The notes under the pieces: generated by a model | Databases searched by the model: none | Seen by the model: only the letters and a program-made list of their open reading frames with translations | Told to the model about the DNA's origin: nothing | Made by a program: the position numbers and the translations under genes | Shown: in pieces, positions 55,644-64,000 of the stretch | Position numbering within the stretch: position 1 is the first letter of the stretch | Layout of the letters: every line of letters starts with the position of its first letter | Assembly (NCBI GenBank): GCA_003225175.1 | Contig: QIBA01000029.1 | Location: 62,001-126,000 of the forward strand | Direction of reading: 5' to 3' | Length of the DNA: 64,000 nt | From: Acidobacteriota bacterium | GTDB taxonomy: Bacteria; Acidobacteriota; Terriglobia; Terriglobales; Acidobacteriaceae

Positions 55644-57849
55644 CTCGGCCACGATTACGGTTCTTAAGAGTTTGGTAGAGCTTTAGCTCGCGCTGGGCAT
55701 CTTCGTTTCGCGAGTCGCGCCGATAGGCCATTGCGAGCTGATAATGAATGTAGTCGCTCTCCGGAGTGAGTTTGGTTCCAGCCTCCAGATTCGAAATAGC
55801 CTCTTTTACTTCACCTCGCTCCAACAGCAGCTTCCCTAATTCGTAGTAGGCATCTGCATACTTCGGATCCTGATCGATGACCTGCCGCAAGAGGGAGAAC
55901 GCCTCAGTCTTGTCTTGGCGTTGGATCAATGCATAAGCAAGGTGGTACTTGCTGGCGACATCGGTTGGATTTAGCTTAAGCGCTGCCCGGAATTCCTTTT
56001 CAGCTTCAGCGCTCTCGCCCTGATGGATCAGCACCACTCCGGCCAGAAAGTGTAGGCGCGCCTGACTTGGGTCGATTGTCAGTGCCTTGCGATATTCTTC
56101 CAGCGCCGCGCTGTATTCTTTCCGATCCGCGAAAGCCTCCCCCAGCAATGTGTGAATGTCCGCGGAGTTGGGATTTTTACTACTCAGATCCTGGAGCCGC
56201 CGAACGCCTTCCGTGTAATCGCCAGTTTTCACCAGGGACGTTGCATACGCGTATCCCAATCCGGGATCTTTGTCGACTTCATCGGGAATCACCTTCAATG
56301 TCTCCGTCGTCTTGCGGAAATCCTGCGAGCTAAAGAAGCTCAGTCCCAGCGCAGCACGAGCGCGAATGTCTTCCGGATGTTGTTTCAGGACACGACCAAG
56401 AGGGGCGATTGCCTGGTCAAATTGATTGGCATAGAACGCGGCCATGCCTGTGTTGCGGTCAAGGGTGTCGAGTAGTGGGTTCCAGTCAGCGGCTTTACGG
56501 AAGTATTCCAAAGCAACCGGAAATGTCTTTTGACTCGCGGAAATTACTCCGAGATTGTTGTATGAATCCGCGACCGCCAGCCGTATTTCATTGATGTAAT
56601 CGTCAGCTTGTTTGCGCGTCTCAGGCGAGACGAGGATCGTTTCGGTAGCGGTAATCTCTTCCTTCTCAGACAGGTTCGCAAGTTCAGGAAATTTTTGATT
56701 TTGCGTCTCCTGGGGACGCATGGCGCGGTCGCGAAGTTCCTTAGAAATGGCCAGCTCCTTCGCCCCTTCGTCTTTGCGTCCGCTTCGGAGAAGTATGCGA
56801 CCGAGCAGATAGTGCGCGCGATTAATCTGGTATTCGTTGCGAGAAATATCGGTTGTAACGGCAATCGCCTTGCGCAGGGTTGTTTCGGCTTCTGAATCGC
56901 GCGCCTTGTCGGTGTATAGCTGCCCCAGCGAAATGAGAGGGTCAGGATTCCGCGGGTCAATCTGCGTGGCTCGCAGAAGCTCCTTTTCCGCTTCTGCGAA
57001 TCGTTGCTGCCGGAGTGCGATATATCCGAGCAAATAGTGAGTCCGCTCATCATTCGGACTTAGCTTTGCTTCAGCCTCCAGCTCCGGTATTGCGGTCTTG
57101 AATCCGGACTCACCGTCTCGTCCTAGATAAGCTAGCGCCAAAAAATAATGAGCCTGTGGCAGCTTTTCATTTTTTGCGATCGCCTTCTTGAATTCATCGA
57201 TCGAGTACTGGAGTGCCTCCCATTCTCCATTGCCGTAAGCACGGCCAAAGCGCATGTGAATCTCCGCAGTGTCGCCCAGCCCGGTAACCATCTCCTCGAA
57301 TAGCATGCGGGCATGGGGAAGATCATTCAGCTTGACGTAGGTGAGCCCCAGAAGGTAGCCCACGTCGAAACTGGGTGCCGCCACAACGGCGACCTCCAAT
57401 TCCTTGCGAGCGGCGTCGTACTCTTGCTTGCTGAATAGAATCTGGGCAAGAACCACCCGAGCTGCTGTGTTCTTCGGATGTCGTGCAATTACTTGCTCCA
57501 CCAACGATTGCGCGCCGACGAAATCCTTCTGTTGGAGACGCATAGAGGCGTAATCGAGCTGGACGCTGTCGTCCTCAGGCGCTAACCGCGCGGCTTCTTC
57601 AAACAGATTCGTCGCCTGCTCGAATTGAGCAACATGCGCCTGCGCATTTGCGGCGCCGCGCAGCACGCCGGCCAGAAAGCCTTTGTATTCCGCGGCGGCC
57701 TTCTCCTGATCACCAGCGAGCTGAAAGGTTCGAGCAGCGTCATAGTGCTGTCGAGGATTTACTACTTTGGTCTGCGCTTTCTGTGACTGTGCCTGGTTGC
57801 AGCTAGGAAGAAAACAGAGGAGCAGCGCGAGACGGAACCGCGAGGCCAT
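55624..57849 (-). CDS. large TPR-repeat lipoprotein
   Basis: From ATG 57849 it has 741 residues. The N-terminus MASRFRLALLLCFLPSC ends in a lipobox (LPSC), so it is a candidate lipoprotein (the window has an lnt). The body contains about 15-18 TPR units (YDAARTFQLAGDQEKAAAEYKGF, AEIHMRFGRAYGNG, HYQLAMAYRRDSRNEDAQ). The frame is open to 57906 but the ATG fits the signal. It is co-directional and overlapping with the second TPR gene and follows the TonB receptor on the same strand. Confidence 0.85.
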   Translation of the reverse strand: MASRFRLALLLCFLPSCNQAQSQKAQTKVVNPRQHYDAARTFQLAGDQEKAAAEYKGFLAGVLRGAANAQAHVAQFEQATNLFEEAARLAPEDDSVQLDYASMRLQQKDFVGAQSLVEQVIARHPKNTAARVVLAQILFSKQEYDAARKELEVAVVAAPSFDVGYLLGLTYVKLNDLPHARMLFEEMVTGLGDTAEIHMRFGRAYGNGEWEALQYSIDEFKKAIAKNEKLPQAHYFLALAYLGRDGESGFKTAIPELEAEAKLSPNDERTHYLLGYIALRQQRFAEAEKELLRATQIDPRNPDPLISLGQLYTDKARDSEAETTLRKAIAVTTDISRNEYQINRAHYLLGRILLRSGRKDEGAKELAISKELRDRAMRPQETQNQKFPELANLSEKEEITATETILVSPETRKQADDYINEIRLAVADSYNNLGVISASQKTFPVALEYFRKAADWNPLLDTLDRNTGMAAFYANQFDQAIAPLGRVLKQHPEDIRARAALGLSFFSSQDFRKTTETLKVIPDEVDKDPGLGYAYATSLVKTGDYTEGVRRLQDLSSKNPNSADIHTLLGEAFADRKEYSAALEEYRKALTIDPSQARLHFLAGVVLIHQGESAEAEKEFRAALKLNPTDVASKYHLAYALIQRQDKTEAFSLLRQVIDQDPKYADAYYELGKLLLERGEVKEAISNLEAGTKLTPESDYIHYQLAMAYRRDSRNEDAQRELKLYQTLKNRNRGRDVPESN

Positions 57850-57959
57850 GCAAAGCCTTGGTTTACTTCTGAAGATACCGCGCACCACGAGCGAAGATGA
57901 CCGCATGTTTACTGCAGGATACTCGAAGATCAGTGCGATCGATTCGAGAAAACAAGTAT

Positions 57960-57984
57960 GGGGCTTGATGCTGGATCAAGCCCC
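57960..57984 (-). terminator. hairpin after the TonB receptor gene
   Basis: GGGGCTTGAT, a 5-base loop, and ATCAAGCCCC form a perfect 10-bp stem just past the receptor stop at 58004. On the minus strand it is followed by ATACTTGTTTTC, a weak T-run, so termination may be partial. That would allow some read-through into the TPR genes. Confidence 0.55.
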
Positions 57985-58003
57985 ATTTTCTTCTGAGGAG
58001 CAG

Positions 58004-61000
58004 CTAGAAAATAAACTTCAAGCCGTACTGAATTTCACGCGGCCCCCTGTCCTTCGTCACCTGTCCGAACGTCGGGTTACGTGTGTTGGCTGCATCGAAC
58101 GTTACCGTGTTGATCGGCCGACGGAAACATGCACTCGCGGGATTGTTGATGCTGTTCATATCCGTTGCGCTCGTACTGGTCGTTGTGCATCCGCGCACGC
58201 TGTTCGAGAGGGTCGTATTTATGTTCGCCGTATCCTGATAGTTGCCCAGGAACTGCGCTTTGTTGAACAGGTTGAAGAACTCCATGCGGAACTGCATGTG
58301 GAACCGCTCGGTGAGCTTGAAGTTCTTGTAGAGCGAGAAATCGGTGTTGGCGATTCCAGGCGAAGAGCACTCGCCTACAGAGGCGTTGGCAGCGCCAGTT
58401 CCCCCAAACGTACCTATCTGATATCCAACCATCGTCCATCGATTCGGATTCAACCATTGGAACTCGGGAGAACCCGAAGGAGCGCGACAAGGCTGGCCCG
58501 GTACCACCAAGGGACGAATGTTGTCCTGATTGGCACCTGCTCCACTTATACCGCCTGGAGCAGTATCGACGGCGCGGGCGTTGAATATCGATAACGACGA
58601 ACCGCTGGTGTACTGCAGGATAGTGGCCATTTCCCAACCGCCAAGAGTGGTCTTGACGAAGGAGTTGTAGTCGTTCAGTTGCGGAGCGTTGTAGACGATA
58701 TTTGACGTAAATACATGCGGCCGATTGATCTGACTCGGCCCGTAGTTCAGGTGAGGATTGGCGGGATCCTGCAACAAGCTTGCCCGATTGTTGTTCCCGC
58801 TATTGGTTATGTCTGTATCACTAAGCGATTTGGACCAGGTGTAAGCAAACTGCGCGTCGACAGATTTCACTTTCGCGCGGTAAAGGGCCTGGAGTGCATG
58901 GTAGTTGGAATCGCCACCCCAGAATGCATCCGTGATGAAGCCGAAATTCGCCGCACCGAACTGCCTAACGCTGTTGCCGTTGTTGAGCGCATAGGTTAGA
59001 CGTTGTGAGGCAGGCACAGGGTTCGCATCCGTGTACTGCAACATGTGAACTCCGCGATTGCCGACGTAGGCAAGTTCCATCTTGCTGTCGTGTGAGAACT
59101 GATGTTCGGCCGTCAAGTTCCATTGCCACGTGTTGGGCAGAATGTCGCTTGTGTCCTGCGCGAAGCCTGGAGCCCCGGCAGATTTGAGCGCTCCGGGCGC
59201 CGGAGCCACATCCAAGAATCGGCCCGGACCGTAATCTGCAGTCAGCGAAAATGGCGGGTTCGTTGCCATTTGCAGTGTATTGTTGAGACGTTCGCGCTGG
59301 AAGAACTGTCCGACGCCTGCGCGAATCGCAGTCTTTCCGGTGCCCCAGGGATCCCATGCAAAGCCGAGCCGAGGTGCAATCGCGTGGTTGTTATTGTCCT
59401 TCAGTGCACGGTTTACACCAGCAGCTCCGCCTTTGAATCCTGCAGCCTGGCAGAAATTAGTGCCGGGAGGCAGCAACAATCCGTTGCATGCATCGTTGCC
59501 CAACGCTGCGTTAAAAGCGCTCGGACTAAAGGTGGCGATCCTGTCTGGGCCGCTATACGGCATACGCAGGAAGGACCAACGGAAGCCGTATTCCACGGTT
59601 AGGTTGGGACGCATTTTCCAAGTGTCGCCAAAGTACGGTTCGACATCGTGCCAGCGAATCTGAGAGTACGGATTCGTCTGGTTCTCGCTACCGCCCCATT
59701 GCACCTGATTCCACAACATATTGAATGCGCCGTTCCCAGTATTGTTGCTGGCCGCTCCCCAATAGAAAGCATTCTCTTGGGATTCGTTTTCCACCATTTC
59801 GTTTTTCTGGTTGTTGCTTACGAGGAACCCGACTTTGAAGGTGTGACTTCTCCATACTTTAGAGAGGTCGTCCTTTGCGATATAGAGTTGCTCGTTGTTA
59901 TGCCACGGTCCCTGCATCCACAAGTTGCTGCCGGTGGCGCAGTCTGGACCGCAACCGCCCCAGAATCCCGGATAACCGATCTTGTTTCCGTTGAACTTCT
60001 GAGAGAGTGGATAGAACGTGGGCGAGGCTGCAATGATCTGGTCGTTCAACCCAGGATTGGTTCCAGATTGACTTACCGTGATGCGGTTGGCGGCATAGGA
60101 AACCTGGAAATCATTGACAGCGCTGTTTCCAAAGAGTTTCGTCAGTTTGACTGTAGCTTGATAGCCTGGCTGCTTCCAACCACCTTCGATCGATGGAAAT
60201 TGATCGTCTCCCCAGAAGCCAAGCGTGCCGGGGAAAGGCTGCTCCCAGTGGTCCTGTGTAAACCGGCCAAACAGCATCCAGGTTTTACCGAGATTGTAGT
60301 CACCGCGAATATTCTCTTCTCTCCAGTAAATGGGCGCGGTGATTGACGTTGCCCAGTTTTGGCAGTTCACCGGATTGGCTTGGTTAGGGTCGGGGAACAT
60401 CTTCAGATAAGTCTTTCCCGCATTGGAAAGTCCGCCAGTGGGGACCTGCGAAATGTTCGTAAATGTGGTTCCACCAATGGCGGGAGCGGGATCACAAGGA
60501 TTCCCATTATTGTCCTTATCTGTACGCCGATTGCTGAAATCCCCATTTTTTTCCGCCGCCGTGGGGACATCACCTGTTCTTGCCTTGCCACGAAGTTCGC
60601 GATTCCACTCTTGCGACCAGAAGAAGAATAGTTTGTCCTTCTTGATGGGACCGCCAACGTTGTAGCCGAAGTCGTTGCGGCGCAACTTGTCTTTCGGGAT
60701 TTTATTCAGACTATTGAACCAATCTGTGGCATTCAAGGCGTCGTTGCGCCCGAAGTAGTACGCGCTGCCGTGGAAATTATTTGAGCCGCCGCGCGTCACG
60801 ATGTTGATGATTGCGCCCATCGCCTGGCCGTATTCAGGACCATAGCTGTTACGCAGCATCTTGAATTCCTGAATCGAATCAATCGACGGGTACACCAGAA
60901 TCGTGCGGTTCGATCCGATGTCGTTGTTGTTCACGCCATCGACCATGAAGATGTTTCCAGTAGTGCTGTTCCCGTTTACCGAGAAGTCGACACCAGCTTC

Positions 61001-61525
61001 CAAACCCTTGTGCTTGGAATCGAAGTTGGCCTGCGGCGAGACCCCGGGCATTAGCTGAGTCAGCTGAACGAAGCTGCGGCCGTTCAGAGGCAGTTCGCGA
61101 ACCTGGGTTCCGTCGACAACGTTACCCACCGCGCCAGTTGAAGTTTCCACTTGGAGAGCATTTGCCTCTACAGACACTACCTCAGTAGTGCCACCGGGTT
61201 GAAGCTTGAGATTTATGGTGGCGTTGCTGGAGACGTGCAGTTCAACGTTCCTGGCGACAACCTCCTTGAAGTTCGGGGCACTCGCCTTCAGCTCGTACGT
61301 TCCGGCTGCGAGATCCTGGATGGTGTATTCCCCTTGCCCGTTGGTAGTCGTCGTTCGCACGGCAGCAGTGGCAACGTTGCGTGCGGTGACCGTAACGTTC
61401 GGCATCATCGCTCCACTGGAATCGGCCACCGTTCCCAGAATTGTTCCTGTGTATTTCTGCGCGAAGGCCGAGCAGGTTGCGAAGAGAAGAGAGAACAACA
61501 GCAGAGCGCTGAGTTTGTGCTTCAT
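58004..61525 (-). CDS. Oar-like TonB-dependent receptor with N-terminal carboxypeptidase-regulatory domain
   Basis: A 1173-residue outer-membrane protein. Signal peptide (KLSALLLFSLLFATCSAFAQ); CarboxypepD_reg domain (about 25-105, TGTILGTVADSSGAMMPNVT); plug domain (about 120-235, VRELPLNGRSFVQLTQLMPG, VDGVNNNDIGSNRT); the rest is the beta-barrel, ending in QYGLKFIF with the terminal aromatic residue. Such receptors import large or scarce nutrients using TonB energy. It is divergent from the LacI-type gene, and a palindrome occurs downstream of its promoter. No SusD-like partner is seen. Confidence 0.93.
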   Translation of the reverse strand: MKHKLSALLLFSLLFATCSAFAQKYTGTILGTVADSSGAMMPNVTVTARNVATAAVRTTTTNGQGEYTIQDLAAGTYELKASAPNFKEVVARNVELHVSSNATINLKLQPGGTTEVVSVEANALQVETSTGAVGNVVDGTQVRELPLNGRSFVQLTQLMPGVSPQANFDSKHKGLEAGVDFSVNGNSTTGNIFMVDGVNNNDIGSNRTILVYPSIDSIQEFKMLRNSYGPEYGQAMGAIINIVTRGGSNNFHGSAYYFGRNDALNATDWFNSLNKIPKDKLRRNDFGYNVGGPIKKDKLFFFWSQEWNRELRGKARTGDVPTAAEKNGDFSNRRTDKDNNGNPCDPAPAIGGTTFTNISQVPTGGLSNAGKTYLKMFPDPNQANPVNCQNWATSITAPIYWREENIRGDYNLGKTWMLFGRFTQDHWEQPFPGTLGFWGDDQFPSIEGGWKQPGYQATVKLTKLFGNSAVNDFQVSYAANRITVSQSGTNPGLNDQIIAASPTFYPLSQKFNGNKIGYPGFWGGCGPDCATGSNLWMQGPWHNNEQLYIAKDDLSKVWRSHTFKVGFLVSNNQKNEMVENESQENAFYWGAASNNTGNGAFNMLWNQVQWGGSENQTNPYSQIRWHDVEPYFGDTWKMRPNLTVEYGFRWSFLRMPYSGPDRIATFSPSAFNAALGNDACNGLLLPPGTNFCQAAGFKGGAAGVNRALKDNNNHAIAPRLGFAWDPWGTGKTAIRAGVGQFFQRERLNNTLQMATNPPFSLTADYGPGRFLDVAPAPGALKSAGAPGFAQDTSDILPNTWQWNLTAEHQFSHDSKMELAYVGNRGVHMLQYTDANPVPASQRLTYALNNGNSVRQFGAANFGFITDAFWGGDSNYHALQALYRAKVKSVDAQFAYTWSKSLSDTDITNSGNNNRASLLQDPANPHLNYGPSQINRPHVFTSNIVYNAPQLNDYNSFVKTTLGGWEMATILQYTSGSSLSIFNARAVDTAPGGISGAGANQDNIRPLVVPGQPCRAPSGSPEFQWLNPNRWTMVGYQIGTFGGTGAANASVGECSSPGIANTDFSLYKNFKLTERFHMQFRMEFFNLFNKAQFLGNYQDTANINTTLSNSVRGCTTTSTSATDMNSINNPASACFRRPINTVTFDAANTRNPTFGQVTKDRGPREIQYGLKFIF

Positions 61526-61608
61526 TTGCTTCCCCCATCGAAGATCGATGACAGCTTGACTGCACTAACAGCCGGTTTTTTGGAGCCCGTCAGTTCTTAC
61601 GAATTGAC

Positions 61609-61626
61609 TGACAAATCGATTTAGTA
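61609..61626 (-). promoter_or_regulatory. candidate LacI-type operator in the receptor leader
   Basis: The palindrome AAATCGATTT (61613-61622, centre CG) lies about 10-30 bases past the predicted receptor transcription start, a usual repression position. An extended copy, CTAAATCGATTTA, occurs at 62931. LacI-family operators typically have a CG centre. Both copies flank the same LacI-type gene. Confidence 0.6.
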
Positions 61627-61643
61627 GAGCTTTTCGGCTGCTA

Positions 61644-61673
61644 ATTAAGCTGCATAACCTGTTTTGTTGTCAA
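61644..61673 (-). promoter_or_regulatory. candidate promoter of the receptor gene
   Basis: TTGACA (61673-61668 on the minus strand) is a perfect -35 element, and CTTAAT (61649-61644), 18 bases later, is a fair -10. The operator palindrome lies just downstream. The gene starts about 110 bases after the predicted start site. Confidence 0.5.
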
Positions 61674-61755
61674 GGATTTTTTTATTTCGCGAATTTACAG
61701 GCCAAAGCTGTACTCTGGGGTGCAAGCTGAGAGCACACAACCGCGTAAAGGTGAT

Positions 61756-62874
61756 ATGGCCAAATCCAAAGACGGCAATAAGGGCAAACGAGATGTCGCC
61801 GGTAAGAGGCATGCCGTTCGTACGCTTAGCCTGAAGGCCCTCGCAGAACACCTAAACCTTTCTCCGGCAACGGTTTCGCTTGTGATAAACCGCGCCAAAG
61901 CGGCAGCGGCTATCCCGGAGGAAACGCAAAAGCGCATTTTTCAGGCGGCCAAGGACTTGAATTACCGTCCCAACTTCTATGCTCGCTCCCTGCGCATGCA
62001 GCGTTCGTTCACAATTGGGATTCTCCACCCCGATCTTTCTGATTACGTTGCTCTTTTGACTAGCGGCATTGAGGACTACCTCATGCGGGAAGGCTATTTT
62101 TACTTCGCCGCCGGCCACCGCAATAACCCGGAGTTAATCGAGGAGTATCCGCTCATCATGCTCGACCGGTCAGTTGAGGGCATCATTGCCATTGATACCC
62201 CGATTACGCATTCACTTCCTTTGCCGGTGGTCATTGTGGCAGGTCATCGCAATCTCGACGGCGTTACCAACGTGATTCTTGATCATCGGCGCGCTGCGGA
62301 ACTCGCGCTTGGCCATCTTGTTCGCATGGGACATCGCGAGATCGCGTTTATGAAGGGACCAAAAGTCAGCTCCGACACGGAAGTTCGCTGGCAAAGCATC
62401 TGCGAGGTCGCCAAAAACCTCGATCTCGAGATGAAGCCGTCCTTGTGCGTCGAAATGGAATTCAGTACCCCGTTTCCCGATATGGGATATCCAGTTGTGC
62501 AGAGACTTCTCGCCAGTGGTGAACGCTTCACCGCGTTGTTCGCATTTAATGACGTCTCTGCCATCGGAGCGATTCGCGCGCTCCGCGACGCAGGACTGGA
62601 AGTTCCGGGCAGCGTAGCCGTCGTAGGTTTCGATGATATTCCCAGCGCGGCTTATAACACTCCGAGCCTGACAACAATCCGTCAGCCTTTGCGTCGCATG
62701 GGCGAAATCGCCGCCCGCACTCTGCTCGATCGTCTTCGCAACAAAGGAACATTCCCAAACGAGGTCGCTGTAGAGCCCGAGCTGGTGATTCGTGAATCCA
62801 CCACCACACGGTTGCGGCCTTCGGCGCCACCGCCATCAGAGAGTGTTCAGGCATCTGCAATCAGTAATGATTAG
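61756..62874 (+). CDS. LacI-family transcriptional regulator
   Basis: From ATG 61756 the protein has 372 residues (upstream frame open to 61720). The helix-turn-helix is at about 25-45 (LKALAEHLNLSPATVSLVIN), followed by the RPNFYARSLR hinge. The ligand-binding half has the periplasmic-binding-protein fold (ILHPDLSDYVALLTSGIEDYL, VAVVGFDDIPSAAYNTPSLTT). LacI proteins repress or activate catabolic and transport genes in response to a sugar or related ligand. Divergent from the receptor and upstream of TolC; the paired operators make both likely targets. Confidence 0.94.
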   Translation: MAKSKDGNKGKRDVAGKRHAVRTLSLKALAEHLNLSPATVSLVINRAKAAAAIPEETQKRIFQAAKDLNYRPNFYARSLRMQRSFTIGILHPDLSDYVALLTSGIEDYLMREGYFYFAAGHRNNPELIEEYPLIMLDRSVEGIIAIDTPITHSLPLPVVIVAGHRNLDGVTNVILDHRRAAELALGHLVRMGHREIAFMKGPKVSSDTEVRWQSICEVAKNLDLEMKPSLCVEMEFSTPFPDMGYPVVQRLLASGERFTALFAFNDVSAIGAIRALRDAGLEVPGSVAVVGFDDIPSAAYNTPSLTTIRQPLRRMGEIAARTLLDRLRNKGTFPNEVAVEPELVIRESTTTRLRPSAPPPSESVQASAISND

Positions 62875-62929
62875 GGTGCAGCCGGTGCTTCTGTCAGAGC
62901 ATCGCCGAAGTCACGGCTCAAAGACTTGA

Positions 62930-62947
62930 TCTAAATCGATTTACTAA
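62930..62947 (+). promoter_or_regulatory. second candidate LacI-type operator, upstream of the TolC gene
   Basis: TAAATCGATTTA (62932-62943) is a perfect 12-bp palindrome sharing AAATCGATTT with the site at 61613. It lies 56 bases after the lacI stop and about 62 before the TolC start. A specific 10-mer is expected far less than once in 64 kb. Confidence 0.6.
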
Positions 62948-63004
62948 GCACATTTTGGTGATGGGTCAGTCCAGCCAGCGCTGGGACCAAGTAGAATTTC
63001 TGCC

Positions 63005-64000
63005 ATGTTTGAGAACACTCGTGTTTCTCTTCTTCTCTGCGCTCTCGGCGCTCCCCTGCTGATTGCCACAAAATCCTTTGCCGAACCGGTTCCGTTTAAG
63101 CGAGCAATTGAACTGGCCATCCGCAACAGCACCGCCATGAGTTCCGCTTCTGCCGATGTGAGCCGACTGCAGTCGCTGTATCAGGAGTCACGGGACGCCT
63201 ACATTCCGCAGGTCTATTTTGGCTCAGGGCTTGCATACTCATTTGGATTCCCGCTGGGCGAACCTTCGATTTTCAAGGTCAGTTCCACCAGCCTCTTACT
63301 CAATTATGCGCAGCGTGAGTTCATTAAAGCCGCGCGCAGTGACATGCGCGCTGCGACTGCGAGTAAAGAGGACAAAAAGAACCAGGTGATCCTCGAGACT
63401 GCGCTTTCTTATTCGGAACTCGACAAGAACCAGGCTTCAATCAACATTCTTCGCCAGCAGGAGGACGCCGCGCACAAGTTCGAAACCATCGAGCAGCAGC
63501 GGATTCAGGCCGGAGTTGACCCAGCCATCGAACTTACACGAGCGAAGCTGAATACGGCGCGCATTCGACTGAAAATTGCGGAACTCCTCGCCGCTGCCGA
63601 TACGCTCAGGCTTCGTCTATCGCAACTGACCGGATTGCCGGCCAAAGATTTTGAGACCATCGGGGAATCGATTCCTCGTCTTCCGGAAGTCTCACAAGAG
63701 GAAGATCTGCCTGCGCGTGCCCTTGCCTTCAGTCCTGTCCTCAAGAGCGCACAGGAGCTGGCGGCGGCGAAGCTGTTTCAGGCGCGTGGTGAGCACAAGC
63801 AGCTTTATCCTGCGGTGGATCTCGTTGGACAGTACGCACGCTTCAGCAAGTACAACAATTACGACCAGTACTATAAGACGTTCAAACGCAATAACGGCGC
63901 CATCGGGGTGGAGATTCGCGTCCCATTTTTGAACAAAGGTCAGAGAGACCACAGCGAGGCTCTGTACGCGGAGGCACAACGAGCGCGAAAAGACGCGGAT
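63005..64000 (+). CDS. TolC-type outer-membrane efflux protein (5' part, runs off the window)
   Basis: 332 codons are seen, open to the window edge. A signal peptide (VSLLLCALGAPLLIATKSFA) is followed by FKRAIELAIRNSTAMSSASADV, the TolC-family opening helix. Two-repeat organisation is visible: residues about 100-215 are a helical hairpin (ALSYSELDKNQASINILRQQEDAAHKFETIEQ, in part), and VVDLVGQYARFSK-like strands follow. The partner permease or fusion protein would be downstream, outside the window. It lies behind the second operator copy, so it is probably LacI-controlled. Confidence 0.85.
   Translation, partial: MFENTRVSLLLCALGAPLLIATKSFAEPVPFKRAIELAIRNSTAMSSASADVSRLQSLYQESRDAYIPQVYFGSGLAYSFGFPLGEPSIFKVSSTSLLLNYAQREFIKAARSDMRAATASKEDKKNQVILETALSYSELDKNQASINILRQQEDAAHKFETIEQQRIQAGVDPAIELTRAKLNTARIRLKIAELLAAADTLRLRLSQLTGLPAKDFETIGESIPRLPEVSQEEDLPARALAFSPVLKSAQELAAAKLFQARGEHKQLYPAVDLVGQYARFSKYNNYDQYYKTFKRNNGAIGVEIRVPFLNKGQRDHSEALYAEAQRARKDAD

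Noticed and set aside
57960-57984. Hairpin considered as an attenuator for the TPR genes
   Set aside because: It lies between the receptor stop and the TPR start, with a stem typical of a terminator; there is no evidence for alternative folding or a leader peptide.

Overview
The window looks like a chromosomal stretch of an Acidobacteriota (Terriglobia-like) bacterium. The evidence is a full-length MacB/FtsX-type permease without an ATPase partner, an Oar-like TonB receptor with an N-terminal carboxypeptidase-regulatory domain, divergent FG-GAP/ASPIC-UnbV (CRTAC1-type) proteins beside secreted TPR proteins, a bifunctional-nuclease-family protein, and dispersed CACGAAG-type and REP-like repeats. 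The taxonomic call is inference from gene content; no rRNA is present.

Layout. 1-7257 is an integrated element at the 3' end of a tRNA-Phe(GAA) gene. It holds a tyrosine recombinase, a winged-helix protein, an overlapping MNT-HEPN toxin-antitoxin-like pair and a large gene broken by two in-frame stops. 7567-22500 is core-like: hydrolase, membrane protein, PD-(D/E)XK-like protein, GAF protein, lnt-prfB (with the RF2 programmed frameshift) plus a repeat protein, a glycosyltransferase/NeuD-type cluster, miaB, a bifunctional-nuclease-family gene, truB and a rhomboid protease. 23608-33175 has the permease, a pterin cluster (two tandem PTPS/QueD paralogues, folE, then an SDR), a TlpA-like thioredoxin, a metal P-type ATPase with YHS and two CPM(H/D)PEV metal-binding modules, an EVE protein, an HMA-like protein without CxxC, and tRNA-Arg(ACG). 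33357-45755 has a secreted TPR protein, two transporters, TauE/SafE-like, PilZ and M49-like peptidase genes, a decayed hicBA module and smc. 46130-50635 is signalling: pentapeptide-repeat membrane protein, NarL-type regulator, and a CHASE3-like kinase / receiver / Hpt operon.

50632-64000 looks like one nutrient-uptake or envelope locus. It has two divergent FG-GAP/ASPIC-UnbV proteins, two overlapping secreted TPR genes, the TonB receptor, a divergent LacI-type regulator and the start of a TolC-type outer-membrane gene. The 10-bp palindrome AAATCGATTT lies just downstream of the best receptor promoter and again upstream of the TolC gene, so the LacI protein probably controls both sides. This locus, the pterin cluster with one paralogue lacking the Asp-His pair, and the MNT-HEPN pair are the most interesting parts.
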